Assembly: GCA_910585505.1 (NCBI GenBank)
Contig: CAJUFF010000078.1
Location: forward strand, 1 to 12,515
DNA length: 12,515 nucleotides
Direction: 5' to 3'
Source of the DNA: an uncultured Ruminiclostridium sp.
GTDB lineage: Bacteria; Bacillota; Clostridia; Oscillospirales; Ruminococcaceae
Shown here: positions 1 to 5,567 of the stretch, piece by piece
Position numbering within the stretch: position 1 is the stretch's first letter
How the letters are laid out: each line of letters opens with the position of its first letter
Notes under the pieces: model-generated
Database searches by the model: none
The model's input: only the letters and a program-made list of their open reading frames with translations
Told to the model about the DNA's origin: nothing
Program-made: the position numbers and the translations under genes

Positions 1-24
1 GTCGTATTAGTGTTTTGGGTGCAA

Positions 25-65
25 CCCTTTTTAAACTATGGATTTTATCAATAGTTTAAAAAGGG
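25..65. repeat. 15-bp perfect inverted repeat upstream of the nitroreductase
   Basis: The arms at 25-39 and 51-65 are perfect reverse complements (CCCTTTTTAAACTAT and its complement) around an 11-nt loop. The repeat ends 20 bp before the ribosome binding site of the nitroreductase gene. It could be an operator, an AT-rich terminator of a gene to the left, or a small repeat element. No T-tract follows the second arm, so a classical terminator on the + strand is unlikely. The repeat itself is seen directly; its role is unknown. Confidence 0.6.
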
Positions 66-101
66 ATTGGTATAACTTTTTTGAAAAGGAGCGATTGTTT
101 T

Positions 102-617
102 ATGAACGAAGTAATTGAAAATATTTTATCAAGAAGAAGCGTAAGAGCTTTCAGTGAAAAGAAAATAGCGGAAGAAGATTTGCGTACATTGGTAAAATGC
201 GCTTTATATGCTCCCAACGCGAGAAATCTTCAGACCTGGAGATTTACCGTACTTACCAAAAGAGATGATATAGACGAGTTGGCTTACGAAATCGCAAAAG
301 CGCTTGACAGAACGGGGTACGATATGTACAGACCCGCCGCCCTGATAATCCCTTCAAACAGCGCCGATTCTCCATATGGACGCGACGACAACGCCTGCGC
401 CCTTGAAAACATTTTTCTTGCCGCCCATTCAATGGGAATAGGCTCGGTGTGGATTAACCAGCTTAACGGAATCTGCGGCGAACCCGACGTAAGAAGGCTG
501 CTGACAAGGTTTGAGGTACCGTCCGATCATATTGTTTTCGGCATGGCCGCGTTAGGCTACCCTGCCGAAACACAGACTAAGAAAATCGAAAAAACGGGAC
601 AAGTAAAATTTTTCTGA
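102..617 (+). CDS. Small nitroreductase family protein (FMN-dependent oxidoreductase)
   Basis: This 171-residue protein belongs to the nitroreductase family, cytoplasmic flavoenzymes that use NAD(P)H to reduce nitro compounds, quinones or related acceptors; the natural substrate cannot be read from sequence. The N-terminal SRRSVRAF motif (residues 10-17) is the family's FMN-phosphate-binding signature. PNARNLQTW (38-46) is the usual second FMN motif, normally written as P-S-x-x-N-x-Q-P-W. The C-terminal GMAALGYPAE segment is also typical. At about 170 residues it is the short, ferredoxin-free form. The ATG at 102 is preferred over an in-frame TTG at 81 because the AAAAGGAGCG ribosome binding site at 85-94 sits correctly for it and would lie inside the longer version. 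The gene stands alone, with an inverted repeat in front and a long hairpin behind. Confidence 0.88.
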   Translation: MNEVIENILSRRSVRAFSEKKIAEEDLRTLVKCALYAPNARNLQTWRFTVLTKRDDIDELAYEIAKALDRTGYDMYRPAALIIPSNSADSPYGRDDNACALENIFLAAHSMGIGSVWINQLNGICGEPDVRRLLTRFEVPSDHIVFGMAALGYPAETQTKKIEKTGQVKFF

Positions 618-628
618 GTATAATCAGA

Positions 629-784
629 CCTCCTCGGAAACTTATGAAGCACCGTCTGACTTACCCTTTTGCTGTCATGCTTTGCCATTTTCCTTGAAAT
701 ACATACAGTATTTCTGCGGAAAACGGGCTTCGCCTGACAGCAAAATTGCTGCGTCATACGATACTTCATAAGTTTCCGAGGAGG
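629..784. repeat. 156-bp long-hairpin repeat, MITE-like
   Basis: The ends (629-649 and 764-784) are 21-bp perfect inverted repeats, beginning CCTCCTCGGAAAC. The fold continues inward with 657-660/753-756, 667-677/735-745 (11 bp), 688-693/718-723 and 696-701/709-714 around a 7-nt loop. Nearly the whole element therefore forms one long hairpin. It has no coding capacity. It lies just after the nitroreductase stop and before the hsp20 operator, so it may also end nitroreductase transcription. I see no clear target-site duplication. The shape suits a miniature transposable or extragenic palindromic element; mobility is inferred. Confidence 0.7.
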
Positions 785-818
785 CTATTAAAGATATGGT
801 TTTAATGGACAAACATTT

Positions 819-845
819 TTAGCACTCTTACGCCGAGAGTGCTAA
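819..845 (+). promoter_or_regulatory. CIRCE operator (HrcA-binding site)
   Basis: TTAGCACTC and GAGTGCTAA are separated by exactly 9 nt, which is a perfect match to the CIRCE element bound by the heat-shock repressor HrcA. It lies upstream of the small heat-shock protein gene. The best promoter starts about 33 bp downstream of it, so the operator sits upstream of the -35 rather than over the start site. Repression by HrcA is inferred from the site alone; hrcA is not in this window. Confidence 0.95.
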
Positions 846-877
846 TTTCGTTTTTTTGTCACAAAAGCATAATATTT

Positions 878-906
878 TTGTCAACAAACAGGTATAATAT
901 TATAAT
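878..906 (+). promoter_or_regulatory. Sigma-A type promoter for the hsp20 gene
   Basis: TTGTCA at 878-883 and TATAAT at 901-906 are separated by 17 bp, giving a start near 913 and a leader of about 110 nt. A second TATAAT at 893-898 has no good -35. A weaker possibility is CATAAT at 869-874, which would place CIRCE over the -35 region. Confidence 0.7.
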
Positions 907-1022
907 CACAAAAGAAAAAGACAACAAAATTAAAAACATGGAAATATAAATAGTATTTGTAATAATTACAAAGCAAATAAACCATGTTTTTAACTGACGG
1001 CATTCCAAAGGAGGAATTGATT

Positions 1023-1445
1023 ATGAGTATGCTTACACCGTTTGAAAGAAAAGGCTATGATTTGTTCAACGCTTTTCATGAATTTGAAAATGATTTCTTT
1101 AAGGGGAACCAAATCACAAGCTGCAAAACCGATATAAGGGACGAGGGAGACAGGTTCGTACTGGAAAGCGAACTTCCGGGCTTTGAAAAGGAAGACATCA
1201 AGCTTGACCTTAACGGCGATTGCCTCACCGTATCCGCTCAACACAGCAAAAGCACCGACGAAAAAGACAAAAAGGGTAGCTATGTACGCAGAGAACGCTC
1301 CTATTGTTCTTATCAGAGAAGCTTTAACGTTTCGGAATGCGAGTTGAGTCAGATAGACGCGGAGTATAAAAACGGCGTTTTAACGGTTTCGCTTCCCAAA
1401 AAAGAAAAAACCCAGCCTTCGGTAAGAAGATTGGAAATCAAATAA
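1023..1445 (+). CDS. hsp20: Small heat-shock protein, Hsp20/alpha-crystallin family
   Basis: This 140-residue protein is an ATP-independent holdase chaperone of the alpha-crystallin family that binds unfolding cytoplasmic proteins. A short N-terminal arm starting MLTPFERKG is followed by the alpha-crystallin domain, roughly residues 32-128. The domain carries the family ELPGF motif (50-54) and the C-terminal-domain consensus NGVLTVSLPK (117-126). A short tail ends in LEIK, where the family's I/L-x-I/V tail motif is expected. The ATG at 1023 has a near-perfect AAAGGAGG site at about 1008-1015; an in-frame ATG at 984 lies upstream of that site and is rejected. The perfect CIRCE operator upstream makes heat-shock control by HrcA likely. 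The gene appears monocistronic and is followed by repeats. Length is normal for bacterial Hsp20. Confidence 0.94.
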   Translation: MSMLTPFERKGYDLFNAFHEFENDFFKGNQITSCKTDIRDEGDRFVLESELPGFEKEDIKLDLNGDCLTVSAQHSKSTDEKDKKGSYVRRERSYCSYQRSFNVSECELSQIDAEYKNGVLTVSLPKKEKTQPSVRRLEIK

Positions 1446-1480
1446 TTTTCGGATAACTTTTCATGAGCAGCAATAAATAA

Positions 1481-1537
1481 TACAGAACCGCCGCTGAGGG
1501 AACGAAGAAATTCGTGACCGAAAGCGGCGATTCTGTA
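1481..1537. repeat. Inverted repeat downstream of hsp20, possible terminator
   Basis: The arms at 1481-1495 and 1523-1537 pair over 15 positions with one mismatch (C1488 against A1530). An inner ACGAA/TTCGT pairing closes a GAAA loop. The hairpin is stable and GC-containing, 35 bp past the hsp20 stop, but no T-tract follows it. It may be a terminator, an mRNA-stabilising 3' structure, or a small palindromic repeat. Confidence 0.5.
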
Positions 1538-1561
1538 CGCTTCATAACAAGAGAACATATA

Positions 1562-1748
1562 ATACTATAGCAATCCAATAAAAAGATAAACAAATAGGAG
1601 CGAAGCGACTAATTGTCCTTTCCGCTTCCCTTTCGGACTCCGAAAGGGAAGTAGGGGAGTCCAAAGGACGGGGGCAACGCCCCCAATGCTTGTGTGTTTT
1701 TTGCACTGTTGTAATTTTGTTTAAACTTTTTTTGGATTGCTATAGTAT
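1562..1748. mobile_element. MITE-like non-coding element with 17-bp terminal inverted repeats
   Basis: The termini at 1562-1578 and 1732-1748 are perfect 17-bp inverted repeats, ATACTATAGCAATCCAA and its complement. If the TA at 1563-1564 and at 1746-1747 is the duplicated target, the element proper is 1565-1745 and starts CTATAGCAATCC; TA duplication is typical of IS630/Tc1-mariner movement. Inside are nested hairpins: GTCCTTT at 1615-1621 with its complement at 1663-1669, an 11-bp stem 1626-1636/1640-1650, and a 6-bp GC stem 1670-1675/1679-1684. No open reading frame is present. The element lies between hsp20 and the small gene on the other strand, 24 bp past that gene's stop. Confidence 0.75.
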
Positions 1749-1771
1749 AAAACATAAATTACAATACCTAT

Positions 1772-1894
1772 TTATTTAAATATAAAATAAGCCGCTACCG
1801 CCAGAATAAGCGAACCCGCCGCAAGTATCCAATTCCTGCGTATCGTTCTTTGAAGCCTATCCCTGCGCTCTTCCCTGTCAAGCTTTTTCTTCAT
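1772..1894 (-). CDS. Small basic single-pass membrane protein, 40 residues, unknown function
   Basis: The minus strand encodes 40 residues beginning MKKKLDREERRDR and ending AYFIFK before TAA. A charged N-terminal half rich in Lys, Arg and Glu (residues 1-20) is followed by one hydrophobic segment (about 22-39, WILAAGSLILAVAAYFIF) long enough to span the membrane. The positive-inside rule places the N-terminus in the cytoplasm. An AAAGGAGCG ribosome binding site (complement of about 1901-1910) precedes the ATG, and a good promoter with a 17-bp spacer lies about 95 nt upstream. A site, a promoter and a sensible protein together argue that this short frame is a real gene. I do not recognise the family. 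Its promoter is back to back with that of the cysE-cysS unit, which may link their expression. Confidence 0.72.
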   Translation of the reverse strand: MKKKLDREERRDRLQRTIRRNWILAAGSLILAVAAYFIFK

Positions 1895-1994
1895 ACGTTC
1901 CGCTCCTTTCCCGTCAGGCCGATCGCCCGTGTTTTAACAGTATAAAATTGCTCTTGTCTTTCGTTGGGGCGCAATTGAAATTTCTCTTAAAATA

Positions 1995-2023
1995 ATTCTA
2001 CCACACTTTTTACAATATTTCAA
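1995..2023 (-). promoter_or_regulatory. Promoter of the 40-residue membrane protein gene
   Basis: On the minus strand, TTGAAA (complement of 2018-2023) and TAGAAT (complement of 1995-2000) are separated by 17 bp. Transcription would start near 1988 and leave a leader of about 95 nt. Its -35 is separated by a single base from the -35 of the divergent cysE promoter. Confidence 0.7.
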
Positions 2024-2024
2024 G

Positions 2025-2053
2025 TTGACATTTTAAAAAAAATATGGTACAAT
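2025..2053 (+). promoter_or_regulatory. Promoter of the T-box-cysE-cysS unit
   Basis: A perfect TTGACA at 2025-2030 and TACAAT at 2048-2053 are separated by 17 bp. Transcription would start near 2060, about 45 nt before the T-box stem I begins. It diverges from the small-gene promoter with one base between the two -35 hexamers. Confidence 0.85.
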
Positions 2054-2104
2054 TTTTATGTAAAAACATATAATGTAATAAGAATTAAAAAAACATATAA
2101 AAAG

Positions 2105-2408
2105 ACTATGATCGGTCAGAGTAAAGCGTACCCCGATTCACAGAGAGCCGTGAAAGCTGAAAAGCGGCATTCGGGACGTTTGAAGGTGCGGCCGTGAGTC
2201 GGCGGAAAGAAATTTTTTAAAAAATGTCTTTACAAAGTTTATGGTTTATGCGCGGAATATCAGGCGCGGTATTTTGTAAAGACAGATTCCGAGTATTTCC
2301 GCCCGTATCCCGCGTTAAGGGCAAAAGCCTTTTTGGTTGAAAAGGGAAATCGGAGTGGAACCGTGACAGAAATGCCGCCTTCGTAAATGAAGGGCGGTTT
2401 TTATTTTT
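2105..2408 (+). ncRNA. T-box leader sensing tRNA-Cys, with terminator
   Basis: The leader has the T-box layout. Stem I is closed by CGGTC (2113-2117) with GGCCG (2190-2194). Its internal loop has the AGTA motif (2120-2123) on one side and the specifier on the other. The triplet next to the closing stem is TGC (2187-2189), a cysteine codon, followed by a purine. A 12-bp stem joins 2225-2236 to 2273-2284. The T-box motif at 2354-2366 (GAGTGGAACCGTG) contains TGGA, complementary to the UCCA end of tRNA-Cys, whose discriminator base is U. A terminator hairpin with a T-tract occupies about 2374-2408. Uncharged tRNA-Cys should prevent termination and switch on cysE-cysS. Confidence 0.95.
2374..2408 (+). 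terminator. T-box intrinsic terminator
   Basis: The GCCGCCTTC arm pairs with the GAAGGGCGG arm (one bulge) across a short loop and is followed by a long T-rich tract ending just before the cysE ribosome binding site. It is the alternative to the antiterminator, in which GGTT at 2335-2338 can pair with AACC at 2359-2362 next to the T-box bulge. Confidence 0.85.
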
Positions 2409-2432
2409 TTATGGGAAAGGAGCGATTGTAAG

Positions 2433-3065
2433 ATGTTTGAACAGCTTAAAGCCGAGCTTGACTCTATAATAGAACGCGATCCCGCGGCAAAAAACAGGAT
2501 AGAGGTATTTCTCCTCTACCCCGGATTCAAGGCCATAAGAGCTTACCGAAAGGCTCACAGACACTACCTGAAAGGACATTTTTTCCGTGCGAGAGCCATA
2601 TCCCAAAGAGCCCTTAAAAAAACCGGAATAGAAATACATCCGGGAGCCACAATAGGAAAAAATCTTTTTATAGATCACGGGAGCGGTGTGGTTATAGGCG
2701 AGACCACCGAAATAGGCGACAACTGCACCATATACCAGGGAGTGACCTTGGGTGGTACTGGAAAAGAAACGGGTAAGAGACACCCAACCCTCGGCAGCAA
2801 CGTAATGGTCGGAGCGGGCGCGAGAGTACTGGGTCCGTTTAAAGTGGGAAATAACAGCAAGATAGCCGCAAATGCGGTAGTGCTGAGCGAGGTTCCCCCC
2901 GACTGCACCGCTGTTGGCGTTCCGGCGAGAATCGTTAAGAGGGACGGAATAAGAGTTGGAGATCTGGATCAGATTCATTTTCCCGACCCTGTTTCACAGG
3001 AAATGTGCGGCATAAAGAGAGAACTGGATAAAATACTTGAAGAGATCGAGAACACGGAATCATAA
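2433..3065 (+). CDS. cysE: Serine O-acetyltransferase
   Basis: CysE transfers acetyl from acetyl-CoA to L-serine, making O-acetylserine, the carbon skeleton for cysteine synthesis in the cytoplasm. The 210 residues hold a helical N-terminal part (about 1-65) and a left-handed beta-helix of hexapeptide repeats (about 66-168). Diagnostic motifs are IDHGSGVVIGET (80-91), GVTLGGTGKETGKRHPTLG (103-121) and AANAVVLSEVPPDCTAVGVPARIV (145 on). The Asp and His at 81-82 and His117 match the positions used for catalysis and serine binding. It is the short Firmicutes form, lacking the long N-terminal extension of the E. coli enzyme. An AAAGGAGCG site lies at 2416-2424. It is the first gene behind the tRNA-Cys T-box, 56 bp ahead of cysS. 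Confidence 0.96.
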   Translation: MFEQLKAELDSIIERDPAAKNRIEVFLLYPGFKAIRAYRKAHRHYLKGHFFRARAISQRALKKTGIEIHPGATIGKNLFIDHGSGVVIGETTEIGDNCTIYQGVTLGGTGKETGKRHPTLGSNVMVGAGARVLGPFKVGNNSKIAANAVVLSEVPPDCTAVGVPARIVKRDGIRVGDLDQIHFPDPVSQEMCGIKRELDKILEEIENTES

Positions 3066-3121
3066 AAACAGACGAAACGAAGCTTTCGGAAAATATTTTC
3101 ACTAAAAGAAAGGACACGACA

Positions 3122-4519
3122 ATGCTGCTTTATAACACAATGACAAGAAAAAAAGAAGAATTAAGACCGGTAAACGGAAAAAAGGTCAACATTTATGTCT
3201 GCGGCCCCACCGTTTACAATTATATCCACGTGGGAAACGCAAGACAGCTCTGCGTTTTCGACACACTCCGCCGATACCTGAAATACAGGGGGTATGATGT
3301 GTGCTATATCCAGAATTTCACCGATGTGGACGATAAAATAATAAGAATAGCCAACGAAAAAGGGATATCACCCTCCGACCATGCGGAGGCAATGATAAAG
3401 GAATATTTTACCGACGCGAGAGGACTTAACGTAACGGACGCGGACATTCACCCAAAAGCCACAGAAAGCATAGATATGATACTCGACATGGTAAAAAAGC
3501 TTATAGATAAAGGCTACGCTTATCAAGCGGGGGGGGACGTATACTTTTCGGCCAATAAATATGCGGAATACGGAAAGCTGTCCCATATGCCCCTTGACGA
3601 CCTGAGAGCAGGGGCAAGCGAAAGAGTGGGACAGGAAGGCGAACAAAAGCGTGATCCCATGGATTTTGCCGTCTGGAAAGCGGCAAAGGATGGCGAGCCT
3701 TACTGGGATTCTCCCTACGGGCACGGGAGACCCGGCTGGCACATAGAATGCAGCGCTATGTCAAGCCACTTTGTCAACGGTACGCTTGACATTCACGGCG
3801 GAGGCGCCGACCTTATTTTCCCTCACCATGAAAACGAGATAGCCCAGTCAGAGTGCGCCAACGGCTATCCCCTGGCAAACATCTGGATGCACGGCGGTAT
3901 GCTCAATGTGGATAACCGCAAAATGAGCAAGTCGAAGGGAAACTTCTTCCTTGTGAGAGAGCTTTCCGAACGTTTCGGATATGAGCCGGTGAGGCTTATG
4001 CTTTTACAGGTGCAGTACAGAGTTCAGCTTAATTATACCGAAGAGGTTATGGAAAGTGCGTCGGCTTCTCTCACAAGGCTCAAAAACTGCCGCACGGCAC
4101 TTAAAAACGCCATTTCCACCGCCAAAGCGGGAGAAGCGGAAGAAGCGGCGCTTAAAACCTGCGAAAACAGAAAGCAACAGTTTATCAAAGCCATGGACGA
4201 CGATCTTAATACCGCCGACGGTATTACCGCTGTATTTGAACTGGTAAGAGAAATAAACACCGCCGTTTCACGTCCGGAAACCGTAAAGGGAAGCCTTGAG
4301 GCCTTTGAAAAAACGTTTGACGAGTTAACCGGAGTATTGGGTATACTTTACGAAAAGGAGGATGAAATACCCGCGCATATCCTCGATCTGGCGGAAAAAC
4401 GCAGGGATGCGCGAAAAAACAGGGATTTCGCTTTAGCCGACAACATCAGGAATCAAATTATCGCCGAAGGATATATAATAGAAGAAACAAGGCAGGGCAC
4501 AAATATTAAAAAAGCGTAA
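3122..4519 (+). CDS. cysS: Cysteinyl-tRNA synthetase
   Basis: CysRS is the class I synthetase that charges tRNA-Cys with cysteine in an ATP-dependent reaction in the cytoplasm. The 465-residue length is normal. The class I HIGH signature is HVGN at residues 36-39 and the second signature is KMSKS at 267-271. The zinc that selects cysteine should be held by Cys27, Cys210, His235 and Glu239, all present (CGPT, HIECSAMS and FPHHENE segments), matching the E. coli ligands. The C-terminal helical anticodon-binding region follows from about 315. AAAGGA at about 3110-3115 serves the ATG at 3122. Charging is coupled to cysteine synthesis because both genes follow one T-box. A run of eight G (3529-3536) lies inside the coding region without breaking the frame. 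Confidence 0.97.
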   Translation: MLLYNTMTRKKEELRPVNGKKVNIYVCGPTVYNYIHVGNARQLCVFDTLRRYLKYRGYDVCYIQNFTDVDDKIIRIANEKGISPSDHAEAMIKEYFTDARGLNVTDADIHPKATESIDMILDMVKKLIDKGYAYQAGGDVYFSANKYAEYGKLSHMPLDDLRAGASERVGQEGEQKRDPMDFAVWKAAKDGEPYWDSPYGHGRPGWHIECSAMSSHFVNGTLDIHGGGADLIFPHHENEIAQSECANGYPLANIWMHGGMLNVDNRKMSKSKGNFFLVRELSERFGYEPVRLMLLQVQYRVQLNYTEEVMESASASLTRLKNCRTALKNAISTAKAGEAEEAALKTCENRKQQFIKAMDDDLNTADGITAVFELVREINTAVSRPETVKGSLEAFEKTFDELTGVLGILYEKEDEIPAHILDLAEKRRDARKNRDFALADNIRNQIIAEGYIIEETRQGTNIKKA

Positions 4520-4585
4520 TTACCCATTTTAACGCGATATTTGCAAAACTAAAAAAATATTGCCTAATTGATACGGTTTTTTCAC

Positions 4586-4614
4586 TTGACTTTAGGACAA
4601 TTTACCTATATAAT
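4586..4614 (+). promoter_or_regulatory. Strong promoter of the cyclophilin-lipoprotein unit
   Basis: TTGACT at 4586-4591 and a perfect TATAAT at 4609-4614 are separated by 17 bp. Transcription would start near 4621 and produce a leader of about 150 nt before the first lipoprotein start. Confidence 0.87.
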
Positions 4615-4620
4615 ATATAT

Positions 4621-4733
4621 GAGACAACACTACCCAATCGACGGCTGACACTGTTATGTATTTGACAGCTGATGCCGCCGGCTCAACAGGACGACAAAAA
4701 TTATTGGGCGTTTCTTATGCAATGCCTTTTTTT
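4621..4733 (+). ncRNA. Candidate attenuator or riboswitch-like leader, class not recognised
   Basis: The leader has a closing stem CCCAAT (4633-4638) with ATTGGG (4703-4708). Inside it, CTGTT (4651-4655) can pair with AACAG (4685-4689). GCTG (4644-4647) can pair with CAGC (4666-4669), or CGGC (4642-4645) with GCCG (4674-4677). Loop-to-downstream pairing would make a pseudoknot. The 3' strand of the closing stem overlaps the start of an intrinsic terminator (4707-4733), so the two folds compete. That layout suits transcription control by a ligand or protein. I checked it by eye against riboswitch consensus features I know (for example fluoride, ZTP, preQ1, c-di-GMP, NiCo and T-box) and saw no match. 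The fold is inferred. Confidence 0.5.
4707..4733 (+). terminator. Intrinsic terminator inside the leader, before the first lipoprotein gene
   Basis: GGCGTT (4707-4712) pairs with AATGCC (4721-4726, one G-U pair) across an 8-nt loop and is followed directly by seven T (4727-4733). Its position 40 nt before a start codon, downstream of a strong promoter, points to attenuation rather than the end of an operon. Confidence 0.7.
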
Positions 4734-4773
4734 CATAAAAACCGTAACGACTTGAAAGGATACGATAATAGAT

Positions 4774-5514
4774 ATGACGTTTAAAAAAAACGCGGCGTTT
4801 TTTTCCCTTATCACCGCTTCGGCGCTTTTATTCGGTGGCTGCTCTTTGTTTGGAGGCAATGCAAAAAGTGCGGTTCTGGACTATGATTTCTCCGAAATGG
4901 AGCTTATTCAGCTTCAGGAGCCGGAGGAGGGCCGTATGGCGGCGGTAATAAAAACCTCTATGGGCGATATTACAGCGGTGCTTTACCCAGAATATGCTCC
5001 GAAGGCGGTACAGAATTTTGTTAACCGCGCCAACGAAGGATATTACGACAACACAAAAATATATGAAAACTACGAAAAACTCTTCGTAGCCACAGGTTCC
5101 TCAAACGACGGCGCCACCGGCGCAACAGACGACGGAAAGCTTATTGAAAACGAATACTCGCCTAAGCTATGGCCTTTTAAAGGAGCACTCTGTGCCTATT
5201 CCCTCAGTACGGGTTATTTTGACAGCAGGTACTTTTTTTGTAACACATATGAAGAATTTACCGAGGAGCAGATCGCCGATCTGAGAGGCATAAAAAGGGA
5301 CGGAGAACAGCTTTTCCCCGACGAGTTGGTAGACGCATGGGTGGAACACGGTTCTCTTCCCAATCTTAGCGGGTTCTACACCGTATTCGGTCAGATAGCG
5401 GAAGGCATGGACGTACTCGAAAAAATACTGGACGCCGAGTATAATTCCGAGACATATAAACCAATCGACGATATAATCGTCTACAACGTTGAAATAACGG
5501 AATATTCTAAATGA
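4774..5514 (+). CDS. Lipoprotein with degenerate cyclophilin-type PPIase domain
   Basis: The 246-residue product begins with a Lys-Lys n-region, a hydrophobic core and a lipobox-like LFGGC ending at Cys23, so it should be an exported membrane-anchored lipoprotein. Residues about 55-245 follow the cyclophilin peptidyl-prolyl isomerase fold: AAVIKTSMGDITAVLYPEYAPKAVQNFV near the start and FYTVFGQIAEGMDVLEKI near the end. The catalytic region is altered. Where the family has FHRV, this protein has IYEN (96-99). The QGG segment is ATG (106-108), and the Gln before the FF pair is Arg152. It is therefore probably a non-catalytic binding or chaperone-like relative. AAAGGA at 4755-4760 is a slightly distant ribosome binding site. 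The gene leads a two-gene unit with an intact homologue 53 bp downstream. Confidence 0.85.
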   Translation: MTFKKNAAFFSLITASALLFGGCSLFGGNAKSAVLDYDFSEMELIQLQEPEEGRMAAVIKTSMGDITAVLYPEYAPKAVQNFVNRANEGYYDNTKIYENYEKLFVATGSSNDGATGATDDGKLIENEYSPKLWPFKGALCAYSLSTGYFDSRYFFCNTYEEFTEEQIADLRGIKRDGEQLFPDELVDAWVEHGSLPNLSGFYTVFGQIAEGMDVLEKILDAEYNSETYKPIDDIIVYNVEITEYSK

Positions 5515-5524
5515 CAAATTACGG

Positions 5525-5548
5525 CTTTGCGCGTAATGGGGCGCAAAG
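5525..5548 (+). other. Intercistronic hairpin between the two lipoprotein genes
   Basis: CTTTGCGC (5525-5532) pairs perfectly with GCGCAAAG (5541-5548) across an 8-nt loop. No T-tract follows, and the next ribosome binding site is only 8 nt further on. It is more likely an mRNA stability or processing element, or a modulator of translation of the second gene, than a terminator. Confidence 0.5.
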
Positions 5549-5567
5549 ATCCTAAAAAGGAGTTATC

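Noticed and set aside
81..101. A TTG start giving the nitroreductase seven extra residues
   Set aside because: The extra codons include the AAGGAG ribosome binding site itself, and the family motif starts properly from the ATG at 102.
557..769. A 70-codon minus-strand frame through the long hairpin
   Set aside because: It overlaps the nitroreductase end and the foldback element, has no ribosome binding site, and its sequence reflects the palindrome.
984..1022. An upstream ATG for Hsp20
   Set aside because: The AAAGGAGG site lies inside that extension and is ideally spaced for the ATG at 1023.
1670..1684. The GGGGGC-AAC-GCCCCC hairpin as a stand-alone terminator
   Set aside because: It sits inside the MITE-like element and has no T-tract directly behind it.
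2409..2978. A 189-codon minus-strand frame opposite cysE
   Set aside because: It lies entirely across the clear CysE gene, its translation has no recognisable domain, and its start lacks a ribosome binding site; it is a by-product of cysE codon use.
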